Positions 40,700-51,500 of a stretch of 64,000 bases of DNA are shown here, piece by piece. Source of the stretch: Citrus sinensis (taxonomy: Eukaryota > Streptophyta > Magnoliopsida > Sapindales > Rutaceae); NCBI RefSeq assembly GCF_022201045.2, contig NC_068560.1, positions 36,977,001-37,041,000 of the forward strand, read 5' to 3'. The position numbers and the translations under genes were made by a program. The notes beneath the pieces are model-generated. The model was not told where the DNA came from. It worked only from the letters and a program-made list of their open reading frames with translations, and did no database searches. Numbering within the stretch: position 1 is the stretch's first letter; each line of letters opens with the position of its first letter.

Positions 40700-41095
40700 A
40701 AATATTGAGAATTTATCCTTAACTACCTCAAGAATATGGAGAGTGCAGATAACTACTAAGAACAAAGAGTTTTTAATAATATCTTAAAATCATCTAAAAT
40801 TTTTATTTTTTATATCAGTCAATTACTTTTCTATTAACTTGGTTAGCCACTGTTAAAGAATTTAAGATCGATAATAGAGTATTCTGGACATGAAACCTCC
40901 CATCATTTTACCCTCTTAAATGAATAAGAGGTAAAATATTGTTTATAAGTTTTTTAACGGTGGCTACTAAAGTTAATAGAAAAGGAATTGATTAATATAA
41001 AATTAAAACTTGATGTGATTTTGAGATTTTATTAGAAACTTATGGCTACTACTTGTACTTTTGATATTCTTGAGGTGGTTGTGGGATAATTTTAC
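40700..41095. repeat. Fold-back repeat (two inverted copies of the same ~150-bp unit)
   Basis: Copy 2 (about 40706-40868) and inverted copy 3 (about 40938-41091) form a long imperfect palindrome. At its centre ATTTTACCCTCTTA and TAAGAGGTAAAAT face each other around AATGAA (about 40908-40940). The whole could fold into a hairpin of nearly 400 bases, the form expected of a fold-back MITE. No target duplication is evident. Confidence 0.7.
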
Positions 41096-41436
41096 TGCTA
41101 ATGATTGATTGTTGTTATATGTTAGTAGATCTATCATGTTTTAGCAGTTGCCTGGTTCTATATGCCGATAAGGGTGGGATAGGGTTTTGGGGGGTGGGCT
41201 AGGGTTTTGGGGGGGGACTGTGGGGTTAGACAAGAAAAGAAAATGAAAGTAACACGAGTATTTCACACGAATAAAGGGGATGGTAAAACCAGTTATGAAA
41301 AAGAAAGAAAAAAAAATCCATCTTCTGAGGCTTTGTTCGATGTTAATTTTCATTACTCCTTAGGTCGTGCTTAACTAATTTGCTATTCATATAATACTAC
41401 ATTAATTAACTAACTCACAGACTCACAGTTTATTCA

Positions 41437-41565
41437 GATTATGCAGAGAAAGATTACATCAACACGAAAATCGGCCATGAAGGAAGCTATACTAGGAATC
41501 TTAAGCCAAAATATACCAGAGGCATGGACATTGCGGACTTGGGTTGCTCTTCTGAACCCAACTCC
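41437..41565 (+). pseudogene. SABATH methyltransferase relic, N-terminal exon fragment
   Basis: After an acceptor-like TTTATTCAG, the sequence reads MQRKITSTRKSAMKEAILG and LSQNIPE in one frame, then MDIADLGCSSEPNSL in another. This is the start of the SAM-binding region of plant SABATH carboxyl/N-methyltransferases, whose motif I is normally ADLGCSSGPNS. A frame change separates the two parts and the Gly of motif I is replaced by Glu, so the gene was probably dead before the copia element entered. The first exon (the usual MNGG start) was not found. The reading continues at 50347 on the other side of the copia element. Confidence 0.72.
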
Positions 41566-43113
41566 TGTTGGGAAAATATGCTCTTTAAAAGCATATGTGT
41601 TTATTTAATTGTAATAAACTATTTTTCTGATTAATAAAATAAATGAGATATTTTATTCAAATATCTTAATTGCATTAATACTTGTATTAAAGTCCATTTA
41701 ATCATATTATATGTATTTATGTGATCACCATGTGGATTCACAGAAGACATAAATACAAGTTATCTTATGATTAAATAAATTTAGTTCGCAGTTGATAAAT
41801 AAAGTTGGGCACTTTATTTAGGTATAGACTGTAATAAATTCATTGAATGATTTGTCTTAATCATGTATGAATTTATTGATGTAGTACGACTACATTGAAC
41901 AGGATTACATATGAGATTTAATTAACTTTGTAATAACTGTCAGACTTATTAAATCTCATAGGCGTTGATTTTACTGTAATCTTAATCTTGAGTTAATTAT
42001 GATTTCATGATTGTAATTGTTATTCCATTTGAGTTACCAATGGGCACGACACAGCCTTGTGGTCAAGATTACCCGGTATCTTGGTGGGAGCAATTATGAG
42101 TATTGGAGTTATGGATTAACAATATAGAATTTGTACAACACATCTCTTGATGGGTTTTCGGCACTTGATCATAGAATTCTCTGGCCAGAGTGTGTCAACA
42201 TATTTAGTATGTTGAAAATGATCATTAGAGAAAACCAGTAAGGTTCAAGGAATAAGATGTTATTAAATTGATTGGACAGTTGAGATATCAATTTAATTAA
42301 CGATGTGGTACAAAGGATTGTGCAGTAAAGAAATCAATGTGGCTTGGGGCGAATTATTATTCGAGCATACAATTATGGAAGTCAGTTCCAATCTTTTAGT
42401 GGAGTAGATTTGGAATTAAATAATTGGGCTAGTTTAATTACAGGCCTAATTATTGTAGCCACTATTGTATGTTCCCAAATGATCCCCGGGTTAGCTCATT
42501 TAATTGATTGCACCACTACTGGACTAATAAGTAAGATAACTAGCAATTTGGGTCAAAAGCCTAAATATATCATTTAGTGGGAGGCTCCATTTAATTAGTT
42601 TTTGTATAAGGGGCCTTATGTTATTTTACAAGGTGGGTCCCCTATTGAAAAAGCAAATAACGTGGGTTTTGATTTTTCATTATTTGGAGCCTAGGGTTTT
42701 CACTAAATGGAGATATATAAGGCTTATTTTTCTCAACAGAAAAAAATAAAAAGCCACTTTATACAGATCAGAGAATAAGATTTTTCTCTCCATTATTGAG
42801 AGAAAAATTTTCTCGTGCTAGTTACTTTGGTAGTGATAAAGGCGCCCACACGTCAAGTGCAGTTCGAACCTGAGTCATAACCTGGAAGATCATTGGAGAC
42901 AGTTCGTGATCTAACTAGCGTGGTGGTGACGGATCGTGATCTAACAGGAGTGGTGGTGGCGGATCGTGATCTAGGAGCCTAAATCACTTCAGCGGAAAAA
43001 GCCAACTCGAATTTTCAAGGTACGATTTCTGGATTACGTATTCCTATATATTATATGAGAGCGATCTTCAAAAGGTTTTATAAAAATTTTAAAAACCGGA
43101 TTTTTCCCCAACA
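41566..43113 (+). repeat. 5' LTR of the copia element
   Basis: 1548 bases, TGTTGGGAAAA ... CCCCAACA. A TATA box (TATATAA) lies at 42714-42720, which would start transcription shortly downstream. A 30-base internal repeat with two and a half units (CGTGATCTAAC ... GGTGGTG) sits at 42904-42975. The 77-codon frame at 42344-42577 is present in both LTRs because they are copies, and is not regarded as a gene. Confidence 0.93.
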
Positions 43114-43115
43114 AT

Positions 43116-43128
43116 TGGTATCAGAGCC
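43116..43128 (+). other. Primer-binding site, initiator tRNA-Met type
   Basis: TGGTATCAGAGCC begins two bases after the 5' LTR end and is complementary to the 3' end of plant initiator tRNA-Met, the usual primer of copia elements. Confidence 0.92.
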
Positions 43129-43469
43129 TACTCATATTAATATATAAGAATTTCGTATGAAATTAATCTTGAAATTTATGTATTAGAGTGGCACAATTTA
43201 TTCAGATATATATTATTTGTTTAATATATGAATAAAGCATGTTTTGGTTTGTCTTAATTCATGGTTAGATTTTCTGTTGTATTTTTCCTTTGGATCTGTA
43301 ACAAGAGGGGTGGTTTTTTATCACCATGTTTCCCTCTTGATTTATTTTACAGTTATAGAATTTTTGTAAGCCAAAATTGGTCTAGGAAATTTGTAAATTA
43401 ATCTCGGATTTTCAAGATCGGAGCGACAGAGGCCGGAAATTCTGACAGCGGCAACAAACCAGGGCACGC

Positions 43470-43635
43470 TGCAGCAGCGCGCGCGGCCAGCAATGGCCAG
43501 CGGCGCGCGCTGCGCTGCACGCAGCAAAACAGCGCGCGCGGCCAGCATTGGCCAGCGGCGCGCGCTGCGCTGTGCGCAGCAAGCAGCGCGCGCGGCCAGC
43601 AAGGCCAGCAGCGCGCGCTGCATGTGCTGCAGCTG
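43470..43635. repeat. GC-rich tandem array in the copia leader
   Basis: Three copies of a unit of about 50-55 bases, each starting CAGCGCGCGCGGCCAGCA and continuing GGCCAGC(G/A)GCGCGCGCTGC, lie at about 43474, 43529 and 43583. Within each unit GCGCGCGCGGCC and GGCC...GCGCGCGC are inverted and could form a strong hairpin. It lies in the untranslated leader between primer-binding site and gag. It stands out sharply from the surrounding AT-rich DNA. Confidence 0.8.
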
Positions 43636-44984
43636 GAAGCAACGCTGCCGAGGCCAGCAGAAAGTTGCGCGCGGGTTTTGGCACGTTTTTCGGCCATTCG
43701 GCAACGGTTGGTTTGGCGTCGGCGTCGGAGATCGGCGGTTGACCGGGAACAGCAGCTGGACCTTTGTGGAGATGGCGGCTGGGGAGAGAAAAAGATGGAT
43801 TTAGGGTTTTAATGGTTTTCATCATTACGATCCCTATAGTTCCATGGATTTTCTCTTTGGGCTGATAAGTTTTAATGTTTTGCATTTAAGTCCAAAAACA
43901 GTTTTGGGCTTAAAGAATCCTAGTTTTAGGCCCAATTTCAATTGGGCTTAATGGATTAAAATGCATAGATAAAATTAAATACATTAAATTTATTTTTGGT
44001 CCAAAAGTTTTATTTTAATAAAAAAAAATTTTATTTTATTTTCTTTCAAAATTAAAATTGGACCAATTATAAATTTAAATGCCCAATTTCTCCTAGTCCA
44101 TTAACAAAGTCAAGCTTATGAAGGATGGACATTGACAAGAAGCCCAATGAAGATTAGGCTTAGGGTTAATGTATTTTTTTCATTATTAGGAAAGCCATGA
44201 ATTAAGATTATTTAATTGTTTTTCTATATGTTATGTTTTGGATGATAACATGCCATGATAACATGTCATATAGAATAGGTAGTGCCACTCTATGCATAAT
44301 GATACATGTCATTCATTAATTATGAATTTCATTATATTGTTTGAAATTTGCACATGCTTAATAATATTTGATATCATCTAGATAATATTATAGGAAGCAT
44401 GCAATTAACAATATGTATGTTTTAAAAAGGAAAAACCAATTTTAAAATATTGAGTGGGAGAGGGAAAATTCAAGATAATTTTCCCACGGGCTCCATTGTT
44501 AGTTCAATAATAAAATTATATATATACCTCGACTTCATGATACGGTGATGCTTCCTTCGGAGGGTATATATATTAGATATTTTATTTGATGAACTTCTTC
44601 AAAGATAAAATTGAAATATTTTTCAATCGATTGTTCACCCCAACGGTGACTATTGATATGAAAAATACATAGATTGAAATAATGGTTATACACTCAACTA
44701 AAGTTTGTTATTAACCTTCCCAACGAAGCTCTGTTAACAAATTTAGGCCCAAAGGGATAACGATAATTATTTATCATGTCTTTGCATGAAAGTAAATAAT
44801 CTAATGGATAATTGGGTCTAGTAAGTGTAGACATGACTTCCCCAACGGATAGCTTGTCAAAGCGGTACTAGATTATCGTTACAATAAATTAAAATGCATT
44901 TATGGTTTTTTGCATTTTTGTCATTTATTGTGAATATTGTTTCAAAGTATTTATGCATGTTTATTTTGTTTTGTTTTTCAGAAA

Positions 44985-45809
44985 ATGTCTTCCATCAACC
45001 CATTATTAATTATCCTTGTTAAAAATGAACTCACTGGCGAAAATTATTTAGATTGGAAACGCAATCTATTTAATATTCTCACTGCTAAGGGAAGCAAATA
45101 TGTGTTGACCCAACCTTGCCCTCCTGAACCATCGTTATACGATTATAGAAATCAGAGGGAGCCTTATGAGAAATGGTGCGAAGCTAACAAAATGGCTAAG
45201 CGCTATATATTGGCTTCGATTTCTGTGGAACTGCATAAGAAACATCGGAACATGGAAACAGCCACTGAAATAATGGCTGGTCTTCATCAGATGTTTGGGC
45301 AAAATACCCATTTTGCCAGAGAAGCAGCATTAAAACGTATCACAGATACTAAGATGGAAGAGGGCACAAAAGTTCGTGATCATGTCCTCAAAATGATGGA
45401 CTATTTGAATGAGGTAGAGATTCATGGTGTTCAAATCAATGATAAATCAAAGATTAACATTGTGATTGAATCTTTACCTGATACATTCAAAGAGTTTAAG
45501 GTCAGCTATATCTTAAACAATAAAGATATGACCTTAATTGAATTAATGCACGAACTACATGCTATAGAAGAATTTTATCATAGCAGAAAACCTCCTGAAA
45601 AAGGATTCTCTTCAAGGCTTAAGTCGAAAGACAAGAATGAGCAAGCAAGAGTCAGGATCGGCAAACTGTCCACTAAAAGAAGTGGCAAGCCAAAAGGCAA
45701 GTGTTACAAATGTGGACAGAAGGATCACTGGAAGAAAGATTGTCCTAAGATTATTAAAATCAGGTATAGGAAATCTTTAAGCTTCCAAATTAGTTCAGAT
45801 TTCTATTGA
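44985..45809 (+). mobile_element. Copia gag region
   Basis: Reads as a gag protein starting MSSINPLLIILVKNELTG, followed by YLDWKRNLFNILTAKG as in copia UBN2/RVT-gag domains, and ends with a CCHC zinc knuckle CYKCGQKDHWKKDC. It forms the N-terminal part of the normally gag-pol polyprotein. Confidence 0.88.
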
Positions 45810-47289
45810 TTCATACAATAATGAATTCTGTGATAACTAATCTTATTTGTAATTCATTTATTTGGTTTTCAGGAAACCAAGAGATTAAGTGAAGAAAGCT
45901 TCAAACAGCAATTGAGGACATGCTAGTTTATATCAATTGAAAGACTAGATCAATTTTACAAGACTTTAGTTTTGATATTTGTCTTTATTTTTCCAAATAT
46001 TAGAGGAATTTAATTTCGGTGGCTTGTTTTAATAAACAGGAGTACACTGTTATTTTTGAATCCTCTGTTTATTACTTATTTTGGTTATTTATAAAGACAA
46101 TTTATATCATAAAAGTACATTGATCTATTCAAAGTAAGATATAATGATAAAAAGTATATGCATTTATCTAAGAAAAGAAATGTTTCTTCTAACCAAAAAT
46201 CACCTCTGATATTTATGCTTAAGTCATATAAACTATAATAAGATTTTAAGAAAATGATTAATGATAGACTTGTTGGCCTATTAAGATTAATCATTGTAAC
46301 TCTATAAATCTTATTTAGAAAAGTAATATGACAAGGATGCTCTTTATGAGCTAAAAGCATAACATTGTATTTGATGATTTAGCGCATACAAATGTATACG
46401 GACTAATCAGTTTACATGTTATAAGAGGTTATGAGTATTCTATCAATCTAGTTGATGAATATTCATTTTATTTATGTTTGTCTAAATGCGTCATTATTCC
46501 ATTGCTTTTGAAATTCAAAAGAGTACGTGAATAAGACAGAAGCAATTAGACAGGAACATAAAAGAATTTCGATATGATCGAAATAAAGAATATCTCTATG
46601 GAGAATTCAAGCACTATTTGGTTGTCAATGAACACTATGATACAAATAGTGTAATTAAATGGAGAAACAAGATTCTTTTGGATAAGACAAGATATATACT
46701 AAGTGGTTTATCATTTACCTTTTTTATTCCAGATACTAGTATTTGAAACTACAAAGTTTATTGAACTTAGTTTCATCTATCTCGGTGTCTACTACTCCAA
46801 GATATTATGAAAAAGTCACAAACATAGTTTGAGACACATTCGTATTTGGAGTTTACTAGAATCAGAGATAGAGAAGATGGATTCGTGTTCAGAAGCTTGC
46901 ATGTTTTAGGTATCTTAAAGGAATAAGGAAAAGCCTGAATTATAGTCCTCAAGATAGGAATGTATTTATAGAAATATTCTTTACTTTCTTTGAGGAAGAC
47001 TATATAATGACTTATAACCTAAGAGTAAGGTAAAACTAGAGAAACAAAAGAGATCAGGTTGATGCTCAGCTTTCAACACCTGTTATAGAACAGGAAGAAC
47101 AGCAACAACCAGCTGATCAGAACAGGATTATCCTTGAACAATCATCACTTTTAGAACCTCGTCGTAGTGGGAGGGTAACTAGGTTACCTGCGAGATGCAT
47201 GTTTTTGGGAGAAACCTATACGGCTATCTCAGATGAACATGTACAAGATCCTACTACTTACAACGAAACTCTAATAGAAAGAGATGTTG

Positions 47290-48593
47290 AATTTTGAAAA
47301 AGGCCATGAATCAAGAAATGGAATCTATGTATTCCAATAAAGTCTGGGAACTTGTAGAGGCACCAAATGGGGTAAAACCTATAAGGTGCAAGTGGATCTA
47401 CAAGAGAAAAAGAGGAGTAGACGGAAGGGTGGAAACATTTAAAGCAAGATTAGTAGCCGAAGGGTTTACTCAGAAAGAAGGAATCAATTATGAGGAAACC
47501 TTTTCTCCGGTTGCTATGCTTAAATCCATCAGGATTCTGCTCTCCATTGCTGCAGTGCTAGATTATGAAATTTGGCAAATGGATGTCAAGACTGCCTTTC
47601 TTAACAGGCATTTTGAAGAAAACATCTACATGCAGCAACCAGATGGATTTATACAAAAAAGGCCAAGAACACATAGTATGTAAGTTGCAGAGATCTATTT
47701 ATGGATTGAAGCAAGCATCCCAGTCATGGAACATCAGATTTGATCAAGCGATTAAATCACTTGGATTCATTCAGAACATTGATGAACCATGTGTGTACAA
47801 GAAAATTCAGGGAAAATTTGTAGCCTTCCTAGTTCTTTGTGTAGACAATATTCTCCTGATTGGAAACGATATAGGAGTATTGACTACAATAAAGATTTGA
47901 TTAGCAAAACAATTTGATATGAAAGACCTGGGAGAGGCAAGTTATATTCTTGGTATCAAATTATTACGAGACCGGAAGAATAAAACTTTAGCCTTGTCTC
48001 AAGCGGTCTATATCGATAAGATATTGGCTAGATTTAGTATGGAAAATTCCAAGACCGGTTTATTACCATTCAGACATGGAATTACATTCTCTAAGGATCA
48101 ATCACCTAAAACATCTGAAGAGATAGAGAGAATGAGACGAGTTCCCTATGCAGAAGCTGTGGGAAGTCTCATGAATGCCATGCTTTGCACTAGGCCAGAC
48201 ATCTGTTTTGCGGTAGGGATGGTTAGCAGATATCAATTTAATCCTGGACCTCAATACTGGACTGCAGTCAAGCATATTATAAAGTATCTGAAAAGAACTA
48301 AAAATTATATGCTTATGTATTCTGGTGATGAACTCATTCCAGTGGGTTATACTGATTCTGACTTTATGTCAGATAAGGATTCTAGAAAATCAACTTCCGG
48401 CTATGTGTTTACATTGGGAAGTGGAGCTATTAGTTGGATGAGTGTGAAACAATCTTGTATCACAGACTCAACAACTAAAGCTGAATATGTGGCTACATTT
48501 GAAGCTGCAAAAGAAGCTATATGGCTCCGCAAGTTCCTACGAAATCTTGAGGTGGTACCTGTTGTAACTGCACCCCTTAAACTATTTATGTGA
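47290..48593 (+). mobile_element. Copia reverse transcriptase and RNase H traces
   Basis: Recognisable motifs include KWIYKRKRGVDG, KARLVAEGFTQKEGINYEE, IWQMDVKTAFLNRH and an FLVLCVDNILLIGND site (RT), then KSTSGYVFTLGSGAISW and TTKAEYVA (RNase H). The matches sit in more than one frame, so this part is defective. It is a fossil of the pol gene. Confidence 0.85.
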
Positions 48594-48838
48594 TAATGGT
48601 GGTGCTGTAGCTCAATCTAAGGAACCAAGGAACCACAAGAAACAAAACATATTGAAAGGAAGTATCATCTTATAAGGTAATAGTGTAGAAAGGTTATATG
48701 ACAGTACCCCAAATGGCATTAGATGCTAAATGGCAGATCTTATTAGAATGGCCATTAGTGGGAAACCTTTATAACCTGCACTTAGACCGCTAGAGCATGT
48801 GCAATATGCCAGATATGCTTTGAGAGCTAGTGGGAGAT

Positions 48839-50341
48839 TGTTGGGAAAATATGCTCTTTAAAAGCATATGTGTTTATTTAATTGTAATAAACTATTTTTC
48901 TGATTAATAAAATAAATGAGATATTTTATTCAAATATCTTAATTGCATTAATACTTGTATTAAAGTCCATTTAATCATATTATATGTATTTATGTGATCA
49001 CCACGTGGATTCACAGAAGATATAAATACAAGTTATCTTATGATTAAATAAATTTAGTTCGCAGTTGATAAATAAAGTTGGGCACTTTATTTAGGTATAG
49101 ACTGTAATAAATTCATTGAATGATTTGTCTTAATCATGTATGAATTTATTGATGTAGTACGACTACATTGAACATGATTACATATGAGATTTAATTAACT
49201 TTGTAATAACTGTCAGACTTATTAAATCTCATAGGCGTTGATTTTACTGTAATCTTAATCTTGAGTTAATTATGATTTCATGATTGTAATTGTTATTCCA
49301 TTTGAGTTACCAATGGGCACGACACAGCCTTGTGGTCAAGATTACCCGGTATCTTGGTGGGAGCAATTATGAGTATTGGAGTTATGGATTAACAATATAG
49401 AATTTGTACAACACATCTCTTGATGGGTTTTCGGCACTTGATCATAGAATTCTCTGGCCAGAGTGTGTCAACATATTTAGTATGTTGAAAATGATCATTA
49501 GAGAAAACCAGTAAGGTTCAAGGAATAAGATGTTATTAAATTGATTGGACAGTTGAGATATCAATTTAATTAACGATGTGGTACAAAGGATTGTGCAGTA
49601 AAGAAATCAATGTGGCTTGGGGCGAATTATTATTCGAGCATACAATTATGGAAGTCAGTTCCAATCTTTTAGTGGAGTAGATTTGGAATTAAATAATTGG
49701 GCTAGTTTAATTACAGGCCTAATTATTGTAGCCACTATTGTATGTTCCCAAATGATCCCCGGGTTAGCTCATTTAATTGATTGCACCACTACTGGACTAA
49801 TAAGTAAGATAACTAGCAATTTGGGTCAAAAGCCTAAATATATCATTTAGTGGGAGGCTCCATTTAATTAGTTTTTGTATAAGGGGCCTTATGTTATTTT
49901 ACAAGGTGGGTCCTCTATTGAAAAAGCAAATAACGTGGGTTTTGATTTTTCATTATTTGGAGCCTAGGGTTTTCACTAAAGGGAGATATATAAGGCTTAT
50001 TTTTCTCAACAGAAAAAAATAAGAAGCCACTTTATACAGATCAGAGAATAAGATTTTTCTCTCCATTATTGAGAGAAAAATTTTCTCGTGCTAGTTACTT
50101 TGGTAGTGATAAAGGCGCCCACACGTCAAGTGCAGTTCGAACCTGAGTCATAACCTGGAAGATCATTGGAGACAGTTCGTGATCTAACTAGCGTGGTGGT
50201 GACGGATCGTGATCTAACAGGAGTGGTGGTGGCGGATCGTGATCTAGGAGCCTAAATCACTTCAGCGGAAAAAGCCAACTCGAATTTTCAAGATCTTCAA
50301 AAGGTTTTATAAAATTTTAAAAACCGGATTTTTCCCCAACA
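48839..50341 (+). repeat. 3' LTR of the copia element
   Basis: 1503 bases, near-identical to the 5' LTR apart from a handful of substitutions and a small overall length difference. TATA box at 49987-49993. Ends CCCCAACA, directly followed by the ACTCC target duplication. Confidence 0.93.
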
Positions 50342-50346
50342 ACTCC

Positions 50347-51237
50347 TTGATTGTGGTCTTCGAAATATGGATATCATACTTGCCAAAATCTAATTTTACG
50401 TGCGCACGGTCTCGTAAAGTATTTTACGGTGTTGTAAAATCTCTCTCTCTCTCTTTCAATATATAAGGGAAATTAAGTTGTACATATCAAAGAGCAGCCC
50501 GCAGTGCTTGTTGGATGCATAGTTACGGGCAGAAAAGAAATGGTCCCCGGAGGATGCATGGTCCTATTATTGCTGGGCAGGAGGTCCATTGATCCTACGT
50601 ACCATTGAAGAACGTTGCTATCATTGGGAGCTTTTAGCAAACGCACGCATGAGCATGGTTGCAGAGGTGCGCCTACGTACTAATCAATCTCTCCATATAT
50701 GCACCCAAAATTTCATTCTACACAATTTTTTCTTCAGCTACCATGCTTATTACAACGTGCAGAAGGGTATAATGGCGGCCGGCTTAATTCTAAAGGCAGA
50801 GCAGCTCAATATTTGTAGAAATATGATCCTGCATGGGCTTGATTGAAGAGGAAAAGCTGATTCATTCAATATTCCTTGTTATGCTCCATTTCTTGAAGAA
50901 CTAAAGATAGAGAAACAAATTATCTTCTAAAAAAAAAAAAAGATAGAGAAACAAATTAAAGGAAGGGTCATTCGTCATCGATCGCCTAGACACTTTTGAA
51001 ATTGATTGGAATTGGAGTGCTGAAGAGGACATATTTAATATTACCGGCACTAACAAAAGGACAGCGAGTCAGCGAGTAGCTAAGAAAATTCAAGCCGTAG
51101 TGGAGCCAATGATTAAGCGTCATCTTGGAAAGAGTATAGTGGGCTATTTATTTAAAAGAGATGCTGGGATGGTTGACGATTATTACTCCTCAAACACCAG
51201 CTTCAAGTTCCTTAATTTGATCATTTCCATCATCTGA
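50347..51237 (+). pseudogene. SABATH methyltransferase relic, remaining exons
   Basis: Directly after the target duplication the relic goes on as LIVVFEIW. Later pieces in changing frames are YISKSSPQCLLDA (near 50482), EMVPGGCMVLLLLGRRSIDP (near 50540), EERCYHWELLA (near 50605), EEEK then ADSFNIPCYAPFLEELKIEK (50845-50920) and EGSFVIDRLDTFEIDW (from 50960). The last runs on through AKKIQAVVEPMI and the stop at 51235-51237. These match the middle and C-terminal half of SABATH enzymes, which methylate carboxyl groups of salicylate, jasmonate, IAA or related acids, or purine nitrogens. About 70 residues after motif I are missing, several frames are shifted, and a short segment near 50903 is duplicated at 50938. 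Not functional. Confidence 0.8.
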
Positions 51238-51289
51238 AAATTGATGTACATGGAGTGGAATTTCGATATTGGCTACATATATATGTGCA

Positions 51290-51500
51290 ATTTGGGCAAA
51301 TTTGGCTGTTTGAAGACTCAAAATCGCATTGATTTGAAACTGGGCAAGTATGATGTACCACTTGTAGTGTACAAACAGATATGTGATTGTGAGACAAAAC
51401 AATGGTATACTCTTGTGTAATGAAATGAATAAATGGCCTTGTAGCGAATAGAACTGTAAATCTATGGTGAACAGTGAAGACAAAATAATAAATGGCCGAT
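51290..51500 (+). repeat. Second copy of the 3' flank of the first BEL1-like gene
   Basis: From GGCAAGTATGATGTACCACT onwards, this stretch aligns with about 37950-38135, the 3'UTR of the first BEL1-like gene (GCAAGTATGGGAATGGTGCC ...). Shared blocks are CCACTTGTA.T.TACA.ACAGATA, TTGAGACAAAA, CTTGT.TA and GAATAAA. Identity is about 70-75% with small gaps. It contains a plausible poly-A signal and probably marks an old local duplication. Confidence 0.6.

Larger units (their letters stand above)
41566..50341 (+). mobile_element. Ty1/copia LTR retrotransposon, young but defective
   Basis: An 8.8-kb element bounded by LTRs at 41566-43113 and 48839-50341, both TG...CA. A 5-bp target duplication ACTCC flanks it (41561-41565 and 50342-50346). 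A primer-binding site matching initiator tRNA-Met (TGGTATCAGAGCC, 43116-43128) follows the 5' LTR and a polypurine tract (AGTGGGAGAT, 48829-48838) precedes the 3' LTR. Gag lies at 44985-45809, and reverse transcriptase and RNase H traces at 47290-48593. The order with RNase H last and the gag CCHC knuckle place it in Ty1/copia; the lineage is not assigned. The interior is broken in several places and the protease-integrase span is not recognisable as coding. By eye the LTRs differ at well under 1% of positions, suggesting an insertion a few hundred thousand years old or less. Confidence 0.93.

Noticed and set aside
40083-40868. Two direct 150-bp repeats as LTRs of a small TRIM element
   Set aside because: No TG...CA ends, primer-binding site or target duplication; the third inverted copy fits a fold-back repeat better.
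42344-42577. 77-codon frame present twice (also at 49617-49850), including a hydrophobic stretch
   Set aside because: It lies in the LTRs; the two copies are identical because the LTRs are copies, not because of selection on a protein.
43342-43885. Several overlapping Ala/Arg-rich frames on both strands
   Set aside because: They are produced by the GC-rich tandem array in the copia leader, which opens all frames at once.
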